Under the pieces are notes generated by a model. The model saw only the letters and a list, made by a program, of their open reading frames with translations, ran no database searches and had not been told where the DNA came from. This document shows positions 41,674-51,656 of a stretch of DNA of 54,282 nt, piece by piece. The stretch is from an uncultured Clostridia bacterium (GTDB lineage: Bacteria; Bacillota; Clostridia; Christensenellales; UBA1242). The stretch is from contig CANRIT010000010.1 in assembly GCA_947630745.1 (NCBI GenBank), forward strand, positions 1 through 54,282, in the 5' to 3' direction. How positions within the stretch are numbered: position 1 is the stretch's first letter; every line of letters begins with the position of its first letter. The position numbers and the translations under genes were made by a program.

Positions 41674-44600
41674 ATGAAAAAGGTTTGGCTTGTAACATTA
41701 TCTATAATTACATCTGTGATTATGTCACTGCTGTTTTCTTTTTCCCCGCAAAAAGCCGCTGCCGCGCAAAACGATTTAAGGTACGAAAGTTATTATTTAG
41801 TAAACGGAGAAACCCCATACAAATCCACTCAGTTGGCGGGCTATTCAACGGGCGGATATGGCGATTTGGAAATTAACAAATCCACCACAATTTACGCCAA
41901 CGCGGCTGACGGCTATCGTTTGGTGGGCTGGTATATTGAATATATCGACCGCGTGCAAAACGATGAGCCTGCCCAAACAAAATTTATAACCAAAGCGGGC
42001 GCAACACCAGAAGAACTTGGTTCGCAAGTTATAACCTACAACGTTCAATTTGATGTTACGCAAAACGGCACGCACTATGACGGCAGTTTTAACATCGACC
42101 GCGTGGGGGAAAATTTAAACATTATCCCAGTGTTTGATTTTGAATATTATAAACTTAACATAACCAATTTTTATGACTTGATTGACGGCTTAACTTTTGA
42201 TGAAACATATCAAATCTATTACACAGAAAATCAAGACAACAATTACACCAACGCAATTTTAAAACAGGGCAATGATTATTTTTACCTTGGGAACGCTAGC
42301 CTTAATGGTGACAAAATTTGCACTTCGCACAACACCATGCCAGCAGAAGGTGAAGCTGAGGCGCGACTTATTGATGCCAGCCTTGGCGCATGGCGAGTTA
42401 ATGAAAAGGTGGACTTGTCATTAAAATTAAAAACCAAATCTTTTGAAAATATTTTTAGCGATTCATCAAACAACAAAAATGTAAATCTTTTATCCGCAAG
42501 TTTGGTGGGCGACACAGCAACCGCTGATTTAACGCATTTGCTTAATAAAACCCAGTCGGCAGAGAAAATTACAACTGCATTTAAACTTACATTTGACTTT
42601 TCGCTTAAACAAGACGAGATAGAAAGGATATATGAAGATGCGGACAAGCAGCTTAACTTAAATTTGCAATACTGCCAAATTTTTGCAGTTGAAATTGTGC
42701 CATATGTTGACGGCAAAATTTTGGGGGATGCGGACAGTGAAGTGCGCACGCTTATTTTAGAACAACTTCAAATTACGCCAGCCTATTACACTTTTGCGGG
42801 CGAACCAGTTTGCAAATATCTCATTAGAAAGGCGAGAGATAACAGCGGGCTTGGCGCAAAATTGGTTTATCCAGAGACGATATATTATCAAGACGAGCAG
42901 ACCAAAGAGCGGTACTATTATTATCAAATTTCCAGCTTGCCAACCACAGATTTTGCTGACATAAATCAAAACACGCAAATTAAGGTGGAGTATAAAAGCG
43001 TGACCTATCAAGTTAGGTTTCAATTTGTGCTTAAAAATCAAAATGTTTACACCACACTAAATGACATGAATGTTGAACCTAGCATAAATTTAGCGCGCGG
43101 GCAATCGCCAGCGGAAGACATTAAAAAAACTGAAAACAGCAACAACATTGGTTACAAATTTTTGGGGTTTACTACTGATTTAAGCAAACTTCAAAGTGGG
43201 GAAGAGGCAAGCGAAACATTAGAAAAAGATTCAATAAAGATTGACGAAACCAAGCCAACCGATATTGTTGTGTATATGGTGTTTGAATACGAAAAGTACA
43301 CAATAAAACTCACTGGGTTGCAGTCCGCGGAATTAACCAATAAAGAGCAAAATGTTTATCCATTTAATTCACTCACGCTTACCACACAAGACAAACAATT
43401 ACAAGCAACTGATTTGCAAAATAGCGAATATTCGTTTGTAGACAAATTTATTGTTGTGGATAATTTAAATTTCACATTTAGATTAAATGCTGGATTTGTT
43501 GTACAAACTTTTGCAGTGGGTGCGTTGTCGGTTGATGCAAGTGCGGGCAGTGCAGCGTTTAGCATGAAAGAAATTTTGCAGCAAAATGATTTAACTGGCA
43601 ATACAATTGAAATAAAAATAACTTGCGATTATTTAACTTATACACTAGATTACACCCTTAATGCAGCAACAGATACGGACAAAGGGCAAACCCTTTTAAT
43701 GGGTAGCATTTCAATTACGTTAAGCGGCACATTAACAGGCAATGGCGAGCAAACTATTGACTTTACTAATTTCAATGAAAGCGAAACACAAAAAGAATTT
43801 GGTAGAATAAAAGTTGAACTAACCAAAACTGAAAATGTGTTAAAATTGCACCTTGACGGCTTGCGCATGTATGATGAAGTTACTTTAAATGCAACGGCAA
43901 ATGTTAAAGAAAATGATACTTACTACCAATTTAATCGCTTTTTGGAAAGCAGCATAAACACACTTCCACTTGAAAAATCTTCGCCTGAGCACACATTCAG
44001 CACAAAATACAGCATGTTTAAAAATGCCGATGTGGTGGTTACCTTTGTTATGCCAACCACATTGTTTGAAGTGGTGGCGGATTTAAATGCAATTGACTAC
44101 ACGGATATCACGGTTGAAGTAAGCGGGCAATCATATAATTTGGATGCAACTGGGCAGATAGAAAAAATCAACACGGGGGAAGCAACCGTGCGCTTTAACA
44201 GTTATGCCTATGGCGGAAAGGGCGTTAAGTTTGGCTATAAATTTGTAAGCGCAACCTTTACTGGTGAAGACACTTCTTCCGTTTCGCCCGAGACGACAGA
44301 AAATCAAATATCAATAAAAATAACTTTGTCCACCGAGGCAAAATACACACTAAATTTGCATTTTGAAGAGATTGAGTATCAGTTGTCAATAACTCAGTTA
44401 AATGCAGACAAAGACGGCAACGAAGATTGGCAAGGCAAAAAAGTAAAGTTTGACGAATTTGAATATAAAACAATGAAAGTGCCCGATTTAAGTGTTTCGT
44501 TTGACGCGCCAGTGGGCTATTATGCGGGCAGATTCTATAAGGATGAATGGACGGTTGATTTAGGCGAACTTGACAGCACAACAAATTTAATCAACTACAC

Positions 44601-47600
44601 TTTTGATGTTTCAGAGTTTGAAGACTTGGTGAACAAACTTAATATAGGCTCATCCAACCAAGTTGAAATTAATGTGGAATATTTAATACGCCGCTACTCG
44701 TTAACCGTGCAGTTTGTGGTGGATTCGGACCGCGCGCAGTACGATGACCGCGTGCTTGCAATCTTACCAAATGTAACCATTGACGGGCAAAGTTCGGTTA
44801 GGCGGCAAAACAGTTTGGTGTTTAGCGATATTCCATACAACACCCACCTTGAAGTTAAACTTGCTGGCGGCATACGCGTTGGGCTTGAAGCAGTGGGTTG
44901 GTTTAACAGCAATGGCGAGGCGGTTGCGGACACAAGTATACAAAACGGCAATTTGGCTTTTAATATTACACAAAATGTAAGTTATATTTACAAATTGCAG
45001 TACGAGGCATTCACCATTTTGCTAACTAAGGAAGAAAATTCTGGGCTTGAACTTGACCTTGCAGGCGACCCAGTGGCCAAAATAAATGGCGAAATTGGCA
45101 CGCAGATTAGGTTGTTTGACACACTAACTGTAAATGCCAATGCACATCGAACAAACGGCTACACTTTGGACCATATTTATTACCAAGCATTTGTTAGATA
45201 CACGGCAAACAATTGGCAGCAAGACAAGCAAAATTTGTACTATCTATCTGACGGCAAATATATTAAAGTTGAAGACGGTGAAGAATTTAACAGCCAGTAT
45301 CAATATTTCAGTTTGCAAGAAGTGTTGGTTGAAGACGGCGCGCAATTGAAAGAATTTGATATGTCCACCATGCTTTTAACGAGGCAGGAAGAAGTTGGAT
45401 ATTTGGAATTTATTATCGTTTACAAAGAGTTGGACATAAATTTAAAAGATGACGAGTATAGGGTGCTTTATCACGGCGAAATAAGCGATAGTTTGCAAGA
45501 ATATCGCGGCAATTTTGGATTTATTGACACCCCGCGCTACAAATTTATGCGCTATCAAAAAGACACGGGCGATTGGCAAGAAGATTTAAGCCCAAACCAG
45601 TCCGCTTTGCATTATAGGGATATTGTGCATGTGTACACCAATTTTAAAACCATTGACGGCACACCATTTGGCGTTGACGGCGAAATTAATTTAAAGCTTG
45701 GCATAAAATTGACCATTTTTGTTGGCGGGCAGGCAATTGCGCTAACCCCATCGGATGAGTGCGACAACTATTTTTGGTTTAACTTAAACAGTGTGCTATC
45801 AAGTTTAGATGTGTCAGACACGCTTACAATCATCTATCAGTTTGAAATTGAAGACAAAACTTTAACCTACACCGTTTGCAGCAATGAAGAATCCGCACAA
45901 GATATAACCGAGCAAACATTCTTTAAGCAAGACGAGCAGAACAGCTTTACGCTTAACATAGAAAAAACGGGCGAAGGAATTCAAACTCTGCCTTATGACC
46001 AAGATGGCATACTTAAATTTGATTCGCCAAACATGTTTTTGTTAAGGGCAAGTTTGGGGTATAAGTTTGACGATTTCACGCTGGATGGCAGCCAATATAA
46101 TTATGGCGATTTCCTTATTGTTTCTGGCGTAAAGGTGTTTGTGCTGAACAGCCAAGGCGGCTGGGACGAGGTTGTGGACGAAAGCGAAATTAAAAACCTT
46201 GGCATATCAGTAAGTTATAAGGTAAGCGGGGAAGTGGATAGAATAACCTATTGCTATTTAAGCAATGTTAAACTTCAACTTGTGCTTCAACCAAAAATTG
46301 AAGGCTTTCACACCACCTTGCTTGCGGGTAAAGAATTGTACGCTTACAACTCGCTGTTAGAAGGCGACCTTGACACTCCATTCACCCGCGTGCATCAGTT
46401 TGTGGGCGACTATCTGTTTAATTTAGACCCAGTTAACAACAACAAAATTGTTGGGCAAAGTCAACCGGGGCTTACAGTTGGCACATCAAGCAATTGCAAT
46501 ATAGAAATTTGCCACAGCAGCGATTACCTTAGCAAATACGCGCAGGTGGAATTGCAATATTATTTTAACAATAGACCTATTGCGCTTGAAAATATTGTAA
46601 ACGCGGGCGAATATCTAATAAAACTAAAATTTTCTTCCTCTTCGCCAAACTGGTTGCAACAGATTGGTTTTGACCAGTACAATATTGTTATGATTATCAA
46701 CCCAATTAGTTTAAAATTGGACTACAACGGCAAATACGCAAAGCCGTACGAAGGGCAGAACAAAACCCAAATAAACCCAAGCATTTTGGAAAATGAAATT
46801 AGAAACAATTTGGTGTTTATGGCAAATGATTGTCTAACCGATATAAGGTTTGACCAAAACAAAATTCCTTTGTCCGCGCAAAGGCAAAACATTGTTATAC
46901 CAATGTACACCGAGCAAGGTGGCGAAAACCCTAACTTTAGATTTGGTTCGCAACTTACTGGCAGAATTACCACAACAATAAACGAGCAAGAGGTTGGCGT
47001 GTACAATGTGGGCATTAATTATCTAACCAGTTACGAGTACAACATAACGCTTGAACATATCTATTTGATATGCAAAGATAATGCGCAGACCAACAATTTC
47101 CGACTTGACATAACAAACAACAAAAAAACATTCTACAATTGCGCCACTATCACACCTAAAAAAGTGTACCTAGAAAATCTTAGGTTTAGGGACAAACTTT
47201 ATGACGGCACAGATGCTGCAATTATTGATGCGCGCTATAGTTACACCGTGTCTGGATTGGGGGACGATGCACAATACATTCAAATTTTCACCCCGCAAGC
47301 ACTGTTTGTCAGTGACGAAAATCAGGTGGGCAAAGATGTTGGCGCAAACAAGCGCATTTACATTGCAAATTTGGATAGTCTGCTTGTGGGCAGCCTTGCA
47401 CGCAACTATTTGTTGGAATTGCCAGTTGACAGCAACTACACCGCATCAATTTATCCAGACAAAGTTTCGGTTAAAGTGGAAGGATATGGCACAATTACTC
47501 TTGTTAACGAGCTTGGCAAAACCGACTATTCTAAGGTTAATTTAATTGGCATAAATGCGGAACTTTCAGTTGAGTTGGTGCGCGCAGAAACAGGCGCGTA

Positions 47601-48000
47601 CAATAGAATTTACCGCTATATTGCATCGTACTTAAAATCTAAGAGTTATGGCATTGGCTACCGCTTGCATTTAACCGAAAACGGGGCGGAAAAGCCAATT
47701 AGCAACCAGTTGTCTTTGCAACTGCCAAACATAAACAAGCTGTCGGGCGTTGTTCACCTTAACGGCAACAACACGGCAAGCCAGTTAAACTTTGATATTG
47801 ACGGCGGCATTATAATCGACTTGCGCCAATTGGATAGCCCAAATCTGTTTATTGTAATCAAAAACAGACCGCTGTTTACTTGGTGGCAAATTTTGCTTAT
47901 TGTGCTTTTGTCCTTGCTTGTTGTGGCGATTATTGTTGTTATTGTGCTTGTCCGCAGAAAAAAGAAATTGGACAAATATAAAGAGCATGACAAAATTTAG
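41674..48000 (+). CDS. Giant membrane-anchored surface protein (2108 aa) with repeat domains
   Basis: Exported protein with Sec signal (residues 1-34, cut near AAAA-Q) and one C-terminal membrane helix (about 2068-2090) followed by a basic cytoplasmic tail (RRKKKLDKYKEHDKI). Most of it is beta-rich modules of about 70-100 residues with the InlB B-repeat/bacterial-repeat flavour (YRLVGWYIEY, YKFLGFTTDL, YKFMRYQKDTGDW). The last part has MBG-like and YDG-like modules (LRFRDKLYDGTDAA, about residue 1838, then NYLLELPVDSNYTAS). There is no LPXTG or enzyme motif. It is probably a stalk-like adhesin or matrix protein at the outer face. GGGGG precedes the ATG. It is followed 14 bases later by a YcxB-like gene. 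Confidence 0.85.
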   Translation: MKKVWLVTLSIITSVIMSLLFSFSPQKAAAAQNDLRYESYYLVNGETPYKSTQLAGYSTGGYGDLEINKSTTIYANAADGYRLVGWYIEYIDRVQNDEPAQTKFITKAGATPEELGSQVITYNVQFDVTQNGTHYDGSFNIDRVGENLNIIPVFDFEYYKLNITNFYDLIDGLTFDETYQIYYTENQDNNYTNAILKQGNDYFYLGNASLNGDKICTSHNTMPAEGEAEARLIDASLGAWRVNEKVDLSLKLKTKSFENIFSDSSNNKNVNLLSASLVGDTATADLTHLLNKTQSAEKITTAFKLTFDFSLKQDEIERIYEDADKQLNLNLQYCQIFAVEIVPYVDGKILGDADSEVRTLILEQLQITPAYYTFAGEPVCKYLIRKARDNSGLGAKLVYPETIYYQDEQTKERYYYYQISSLPTTDFADINQNTQIKVEYKSVTYQVRFQFVLKNQNVYTTLNDMNVEPSINLARGQSPAEDIKKTENSNNIGYKFLGFTTDLSKLQSGEEASETLEKDSIKIDETKPTDIVVYMVFEYEKYTIKLTGLQSAELTNKEQNVYPFNSLTLTTQDKQLQATDLQNSEYSFVDKFIVVDNLNFTFRLNAGFVVQTFAVGALSVDASAGSAAFSMKEILQQNDLTGNTIEIKITCDYLTYTLDYTLNAATDTDKGQTLLMGSISITLSGTLTGNGEQTIDFTNFNESETQKEFGRIKVELTKTENVLKLHLDGLRMYDEVTLNATANVKENDTYYQFNRFLESSINTLPLEKSSPEHTFSTKYSMFKNADVVVTFVMPTTLFEVVADLNAIDYTDITVEVSGQSYNLDATGQIEKINTGEATVRFNSYAYGGKGVKFGYKFVSATFTGEDTSSVSPETTENQISIKITLSTEAKYTLNLHFEEIEYQLSITQLNADKDGNEDWQGKKVKFDEFEYKTMKVPDLSVSFDAPVGYYAGRFYKDEWTVDLGELDSTTNLINYTFDVSEFEDLVNKLNIGSSNQVEINVEYLIRRYSLTVQFVVDSDRAQYDDRVLAILPNVTIDGQSSVRRQNSLVFSDIPYNTHLEVKLAGGIRVGLEAVGWFNSNGEAVADTSIQNGNLAFNITQNVSYIYKLQYEAFTILLTKEENSGLELDLAGDPVAKINGEIGTQIRLFDTLTVNANAHRTNGYTLDHIYYQAFVRYTANNWQQDKQNLYYLSDGKYIKVEDGEEFNSQYQYFSLQEVLVEDGAQLKEFDMSTMLLTRQEEVGYLEFIIVYKELDINLKDDEYRVLYHGEISDSLQEYRGNFGFIDTPRYKFMRYQKDTGDWQEDLSPNQSALHYRDIVHVYTNFKTIDGTPFGVDGEINLKLGIKLTIFVGGQAIALTPSDECDNYFWFNLNSVLSSLDVSDTLTIIYQFEIEDKTLTYTVCSNEESAQDITEQTFFKQDEQNSFTLNIEKTGEGIQTLPYDQDGILKFDSPNMFLLRASLGYKFDDFTLDGSQYNYGDFLIVSGVKVFVLNSQGGWDEVVDESEIKNLGISVSYKVSGEVDRITYCYLSNVKLQLVLQPKIEGFHTTLLAGKELYAYNSLLEGDLDTPFTRVHQFVGDYLFNLDPVNNNKIVGQSQPGLTVGTSSNCNIEICHSSDYLSKYAQVELQYYFNNRPIALENIVNAGEYLIKLKFSSSSPNWLQQIGFDQYNIVMIINPISLKLDYNGKYAKPYEGQNKTQINPSILENEIRNNLVFMANDCLTDIRFDQNKIPLSAQRQNIVIPMYTEQGGENPNFRFGSQLTGRITTTINEQEVGVYNVGINYLTSYEYNITLEHIYLICKDNAQTNNFRLDITNNKKTFYNCATITPKKVYLENLRFRDKLYDGTDAAIIDARYSYTVSGLGDDAQYIQIFTPQALFVSDENQVGKDVGANKRIYIANLDSLLVGSLARNYLLELPVDSNYTASIYPDKVSVKVEGYGTITLVNELGKTDYSKVNLIGINAELSVELVRAETGAYNRIYRYIASYLKSKSYGIGYRLHLTENGAEKPISNQLSLQLPNINKLSGVVHLNGNNTASQLNFDIDGGIIIDLRQLDSPNLFIVIKNRPLFTWWQILLIVLLSLLVVAIIVVIVLVRRKKKLDKYKEHDKI

Positions 48001-48014
48001 TTTAAGGAGCATAT

Positions 48015-48548
48015 ATGTTTGAATGTAAATATAAATATCAACTGGAAGATAGCCTTGTTTGTGCAAAATATGTCTATCGTTCGCAAAAGCGTGTGCAGGA
48101 CAAAATTATTGCCTTTATGATACCTATTTTGCTTGCGCTTATGGTGGCTATGCTGGTGTTTGACATTGTGCGCAAACGCAACTTTGTTTGGGATATTGTG
48201 CTGGTTGTGGCACTGGTTGTGCTGGAAATTATCTATTTAATTATGCCGCTTACCTTGGTTTCACAACAAAAAAAGGCATTTAAAAAGCAAGAATTTGACA
48301 GCATGGATTATCTTCGCATTAAAATAGAAAACAATGTCTGCCACGAAGAAATGGTGCGCAACAATCAAGTGGTGTTTAACGCAGTGCACAGTCTAAAATC
48401 GCTTACAAGTTACATTGAGGACGACAAGCGTTTGGTTTTGGTTTTTAACAAAGTGGAATTTACCTGTATCCGCAAAGAAAACCTAATCGGTGGGCTGGAA
48501 AAACTTAAAACGACTATACAAAAAGCAATGCAAAAACAAAAAAAATAG
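48015..48548 (+). CDS. YcxB-like membrane protein
   Basis: 177 aa. Two adjacent membrane helices (about residues 30-50 and 60-80) are followed by a cytoplasmic domain with the typical YcxB C-terminal pattern (LVFNKVEFTCIRKENL, the segment that usually reads F-x-IPK). The N-terminal YQLEDSLVCAKY matches the family's first strand. The function of YcxB proteins is unknown. TAAGGAG lies before the ATG, 14 bases after the giant surface protein's stop, so the two probably form an operon. The stop codon is part of the 5' arm of the structured element at 48544-48672. Confidence 0.75.
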   Translation: MFECKYKYQLEDSLVCAKYVYRSQKRVQDKIIAFMIPILLALMVAMLVFDIVRKRNFVWDIVLVVALVVLEIIYLIMPLTLVSQQKKAFKKQEFDSMDYLRIKIENNVCHEEMVRNNQVVFNAVHSLKSLTSYIEDDKRLVLVFNKVEFTCIRKENLIGGLEKLKTTIQKAMQKQKK

Positions 48549-48672
48549 GCTACTTATAAACTGCGCGATACGTCGTTTACTGAAATCCGCGTAGGGCAGT
48601 CATTTATGCCAAATAAACTCCTGCCCTCCGCGAATTTCGAGCCTCGTCTCGCTTGTTTCTAACCAGCCTATT
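48544..48672. repeat. Structured inverted-repeat element after the YcxB-like gene
   Basis: Outer arms AATAGGCT (48544-48551) and AGCCTATT (48665-48672) are exact complements. The centre is an 18-base imperfect stem, 48582-48599 with 48621-48638 (16 of 18 pairs, including CGCG and AGGGCAG), whose loop holds a smaller TTTAT/ATAAA hairpin. The sequence is clearly richer in G and C than its flanks. Like the element at 9312, it begins at a TAG stop codon. It has no T-run, so it is not a simple terminator. Confidence 0.7.
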
Positions 48673-48731
48673 GAAACATGGTTGATATTGTTAAATATTT
48701 TAATTTTCAAGATGTCAAAATAAAAACATGT

Positions 48732-48758
48732 AAAAGTGGTGCTTTTGCCACTTTTTTT
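48732..48758 (+). terminator. Terminator downstream of the surface-protein operon
   Basis: AAAAGTGG (48732-48739), 8-base loop, CCACTTTT (48748-48755), T-run. Confidence 0.85.
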
Positions 48759-48764
48759 ATTTGC

Positions 48765-48793
48765 TTGCTTTTTGAACAAGTTTATGCTATTAT
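48765..48793 (+). promoter_or_regulatory. Promoter of the Sel1 gene
   Basis: TTGCTT (48765-48770), 17-base spacer, TATTAT (48788-48793) extended by TGC. Confidence 0.5.
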
Positions 48794-48808
48794 TTGTTTG
48801 GGGTGATT

Positions 48809-49345
48809 ATGAAAAACTTATCTATTAAAGACGGATTGTCGGCTTACATTATGGGAAGAAACTATTATTCAAGTGAAAATGGATACCCACAAAATTACAA
48901 CCTTTCATACGAATACTATAAATTAGGTGTGGAAAAATTTTATGATGCCAGATGTATTTATGGTTTTGCTATGTTTTATTTTGATGATGGCGAAAGTGAA
49001 AGTGAAAATGTTGTAAAAAAAGATAATGATTACGCTAATAAACTTTTCATGGAAGCATATCCGTATTTGGTTCAACTTGCACAAAGTGGAGATATGTACG
49101 CCACCTTTATTTTGGGTGCTTATTATAATTATGGTTTGGGTAAAATTAAAAAAGATTTTAAATTAGCACTAAAATATATAAAAAAGGCGGCAAAAATGGG
49201 GCATTCTGGTGCGTGTTTTGATATGGGAAAATTTTACGAAATAGGCAAAGGGGTAAAACAAAATTTAAACACAAGCAATTATTATTATAGACTATCCGCA
49301 AGTTTAGGTAATACACGCGCAAAACAAAAAATAGACCAAAAATAA
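48809..49345 (+). CDS. Sel1-repeat protein
   Basis: 178 aa of tetratricopeptide-like Sel1 repeats. The clearest units read ATFILGAYYNYGLGKIKKDFKLALKYIKKAAKMG and ACFDMGKFYEIGKGVKQNLNTSNYYYRLSASLG, with the A..LG..Y..G.GV..D...A..YY..AA..G pattern. An N-terminal degenerate unit spans about residues 10-45. It has no signal peptide, so it is a cytoplasmic scaffold for protein contacts. ATG 48809 has a GGGGTG site; an in-frame codon at 48794 would start in the -10 region. It stands alone before the transglutaminase-like gene, which has its own promoter. Confidence 0.85.
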   Translation: MKNLSIKDGLSAYIMGRNYYSSENGYPQNYNLSYEYYKLGVEKFYDARCIYGFAMFYFDDGESESENVVKKDNDYANKLFMEAYPYLVQLAQSGDMYATFILGAYYNYGLGKIKKDFKLALKYIKKAAKMGHSGACFDMGKFYEIGKGVKQNLNTSNYYYRLSASLGNTRAKQKIDQK

Positions 49346-49427
49346 AATTTGAAGTATGTTAGTATAAACAAAAAAGATAAAGTGGCGCTTGCATTTTTAT
49401 TTGCTGGGGTAATGATTGGGGAGAGTA

Positions 49428-49456
49428 TTGACATTTTTGCTAATTTGTGGTAGAAT
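49428..49456 (+). promoter_or_regulatory. Promoter of the transglutaminase-like gene
   Basis: Perfect TTGACA (49428-49433), 17-base spacer, TAGAAT (49451-49456). The ribosome site TGGAGTG and ATG 49473 follow. Confidence 0.8.
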
Positions 49457-49472
49457 AATTATGGAGTGAAAA

Positions 49473-51527
49473 ATGGCGGGGATAAAAAGTTTTATTAAAA
49501 AGTTTTTAGAAAATAAAAAAGATGATGAACGGGTTGAGAATGCGTCCGTTTCAAATGAAGTGGCGGACGAGGTTGAGCCAAAGCCAGAATTGACCGCGGT
49601 AGAAAAAAAGCAAATTAAAAGTGAGTATAAAAAATCTCACAAAAGGGCAACGCAAAGTGAACTTAATGAATTGTTTAGTTCGTTTGAACGCTATCGCAAA
49701 TTAAGCAAAGCAAAAGGCGAGCAAAAATTGGATAAAAACAGAAAAGCCGCCACAAAACTTTCAACCGCTTGGGTTGTTAGGTTGGAAAGATTGCTTGCGG
49801 GTGAAAACTTTGAGGATGTCCAAGCAGAAGTTGATGGGCTTTACACCGCGCAAACCGAACTATATCGCAAAAAACTTAATGAACTTTTGGCAGAGCGCAG
49901 CAACATGACGGAAGATGAAATCGCCGCGCAACAGGAAGAATATAACAACACCTTGGAATTGGTTAGAAAAAATCAGTACCGCATGTCAAAAGAAGAAAAA
50001 GAAAAGGTTTATCTTTTGTATAAGCAAATTAGGCAGGAAGAGTTTGCAGTTTTAAAAGCAACCAATCCAGAATCTTCAATGGATGATGTAACGATTTTAA
50101 AAGGGAAAAGTTGGCACGACATTGTAAAAACAATAGAATCTGGGCTTAAAGAGCCAAGATATATTACAATTGAAGACGACATAAAATGGTTACGTCAAAA
50201 AATTGTAGAAAACAAAAATAATTCACAAAAATATTGGCGATTTGCAATAAACAGAAAAGAATTTTTTAAACATTATGACCAAATTGAAGAACTTAGGTGG
50301 CAATTGCGCGAAAAAGCGCGCGAAGCAGGCAAGACGATAGAACTTGTTATTGATGACGATGGCGTTAATAAAAAACAAAAGCGCAAAGACATAGTCGCAC
50401 CATATAATTATACAAGTGAAGAAATGAAGAAAATTTTGGTGTCTGGTTGGGGTAGGGAACATCTATATTTTTCCGAATTTTATCCGCAAGGTCCGCTACC
50501 ATTTGATAAAAACAGGGTGTGGACTGTTAATGAGGTTTACGATGCTAATTATTGGAAAAATGTGGATATCGCAAAAATAGAAAAAATGGACCTCTCTCCA
50601 TTTGAAAAAATTCTTTTAGTGCATTATATTGTAACCGAAAGCAAATATCATGGGGTATCAATTAATGACACCAAAGATTTTGCTGAACTAAGAAAACCAC
50701 ATCAAGATGTAATAAAAACGGTCCAAAATTCAGTTAAATATGAAAATTTATCAGTAGATTTACGCACGATTAACTCGGAGAGAACTAGAACATTTATAAC
50801 TAGTCGGAAAGCTCGTTATGATGATATGACCGATTTAAAGCAAGAGCAAAAAGGCTTTGTTTGCTGTGGGTTTGCAAGCAGTGGCAAGGCGTATATTGAC
50901 ACGCTTGATGACCCAAACATTAAATGTGAATTTATGGGGTTATCGTTTTATAATAAAAAGACAGGCAAATGTACTTCTGCACATTCGCTTATAAAAGTTA
51001 CAATTAAAGACGAAGAATATGGCATTGATGGTGAATATGCTTGGGACCCTTGCTGGGATAGCGATAGACGTGGGTATGCTTTTTGCTTATTCCCGTTGGA
51101 AGATTATTTACAATATAAAAACAATAACGAAATTGTAAAAGTTGAATTGGGTGAAGAATTAACGGCACAAAAGGCAATATTAAAGGCAAATCTTCCAGAC
51201 CTTATTGACACAAATGAAAAACGCTTGGTGTTGGATAATCCAAAAGTTAATGTTGGCAGCAAACCAATTTCATTTGCTACATTTGATAATGGATTACGAA
51301 ATTTGGCAAAAAAGGCAAAAGAAACTGATGGTGGATGTTATCTACCAGAAGATTTTGCTATATCCACGGAAACCAAAAGCATTCACAACTTATATAGTTT
51401 TGACCCAGAACAAGCCAAAAACGCCTTCTATGAGGACATGCGAAAGTATTACAAACAGAATATTGAAAAATATCCCGACTGGCAGAAGAAATTTGTAGAA
51501 TATAATAAAGGAATTAAATATATTTAG
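49473..51527 (+). CDS. Transglutaminase/cysteine-protease-like protein with coiled-coil N-terminus
   Basis: 684 aa, probably cytoplasmic (no signal peptide). Residues about 1-300 are highly charged and helical, with coiled-coil character (KKLNELLAERSNMTEDEI, DQIEELRWQLREKAREAG). The middle is globular. Around residues 465-535 there is a transglutaminase-like core: Cys in GFVCCGFASSGKAY, His in TSAHSLIKV and Asp in YAWDPCWDSD, in the Cys-His-Asp order of the fold. The C-terminus (about 570-684) is an aromatic-rich helical region. The function is unknown: protein crosslinking, proteolysis or a peptidase-like role on proteins. It is monocistronic with its own promoter and terminator, next to a Sel1 scaffold gene. 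Confidence 0.75.
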   Translation: MAGIKSFIKKFLENKKDDERVENASVSNEVADEVEPKPELTAVEKKQIKSEYKKSHKRATQSELNELFSSFERYRKLSKAKGEQKLDKNRKAATKLSTAWVVRLERLLAGENFEDVQAEVDGLYTAQTELYRKKLNELLAERSNMTEDEIAAQQEEYNNTLELVRKNQYRMSKEEKEKVYLLYKQIRQEEFAVLKATNPESSMDDVTILKGKSWHDIVKTIESGLKEPRYITIEDDIKWLRQKIVENKNNSQKYWRFAINRKEFFKHYDQIEELRWQLREKAREAGKTIELVIDDDGVNKKQKRKDIVAPYNYTSEEMKKILVSGWGREHLYFSEFYPQGPLPFDKNRVWTVNEVYDANYWKNVDIAKIEKMDLSPFEKILLVHYIVTESKYHGVSINDTKDFAELRKPHQDVIKTVQNSVKYENLSVDLRTINSERTRTFITSRKARYDDMTDLKQEQKGFVCCGFASSGKAYIDTLDDPNIKCEFMGLSFYNKKTGKCTSAHSLIKVTIKDEEYGIDGEYAWDPCWDSDRRGYAFCLFPLEDYLQYKNNNEIVKVELGEELTAQKAILKANLPDLIDTNEKRLVLDNPKVNVGSKPISFATFDNGLRNLAKKAKETDGGCYLPEDFAISTETKSIHNLYSFDPEQAKNAFYEDMRKYYKQNIEKYPDWQKKFVEYNKGIKYI

Positions 51528-51543
51528 GCTGGCGATAAACAAC

Positions 51544-51573
51544 AAAAAAAGGGGGAGTGATCTCCCTTTTTTG
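51544..51573 (+). terminator. Terminator of the transglutaminase-like gene
   Basis: GGGAG (51553-51557), loop TGAT, CTCCC (51562-51566), flanked by A-run and T-run. An outer pair AACAACAAAA (51538-51547) / TTTTGTTGTT (51587-51596) could extend it. Confidence 0.85.
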
Positions 51574-51656
51574 TTTCCCCTGTTTGTTTTGTTGTTAGAC
51601 TGCGTAAACAACAAAGCACAGCTTGGCTGTACACCTAATTGTTAAAAAGATTTATC

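Noticed and set aside
51524..51638. Possible third structured element after the transglutaminase-like gene (TTAGG and CCTAA ends)
   Set aside because: Only 5 bp of outer pairing; most of the folding is explained by the terminator at 51544-51573 and an A/T stem.
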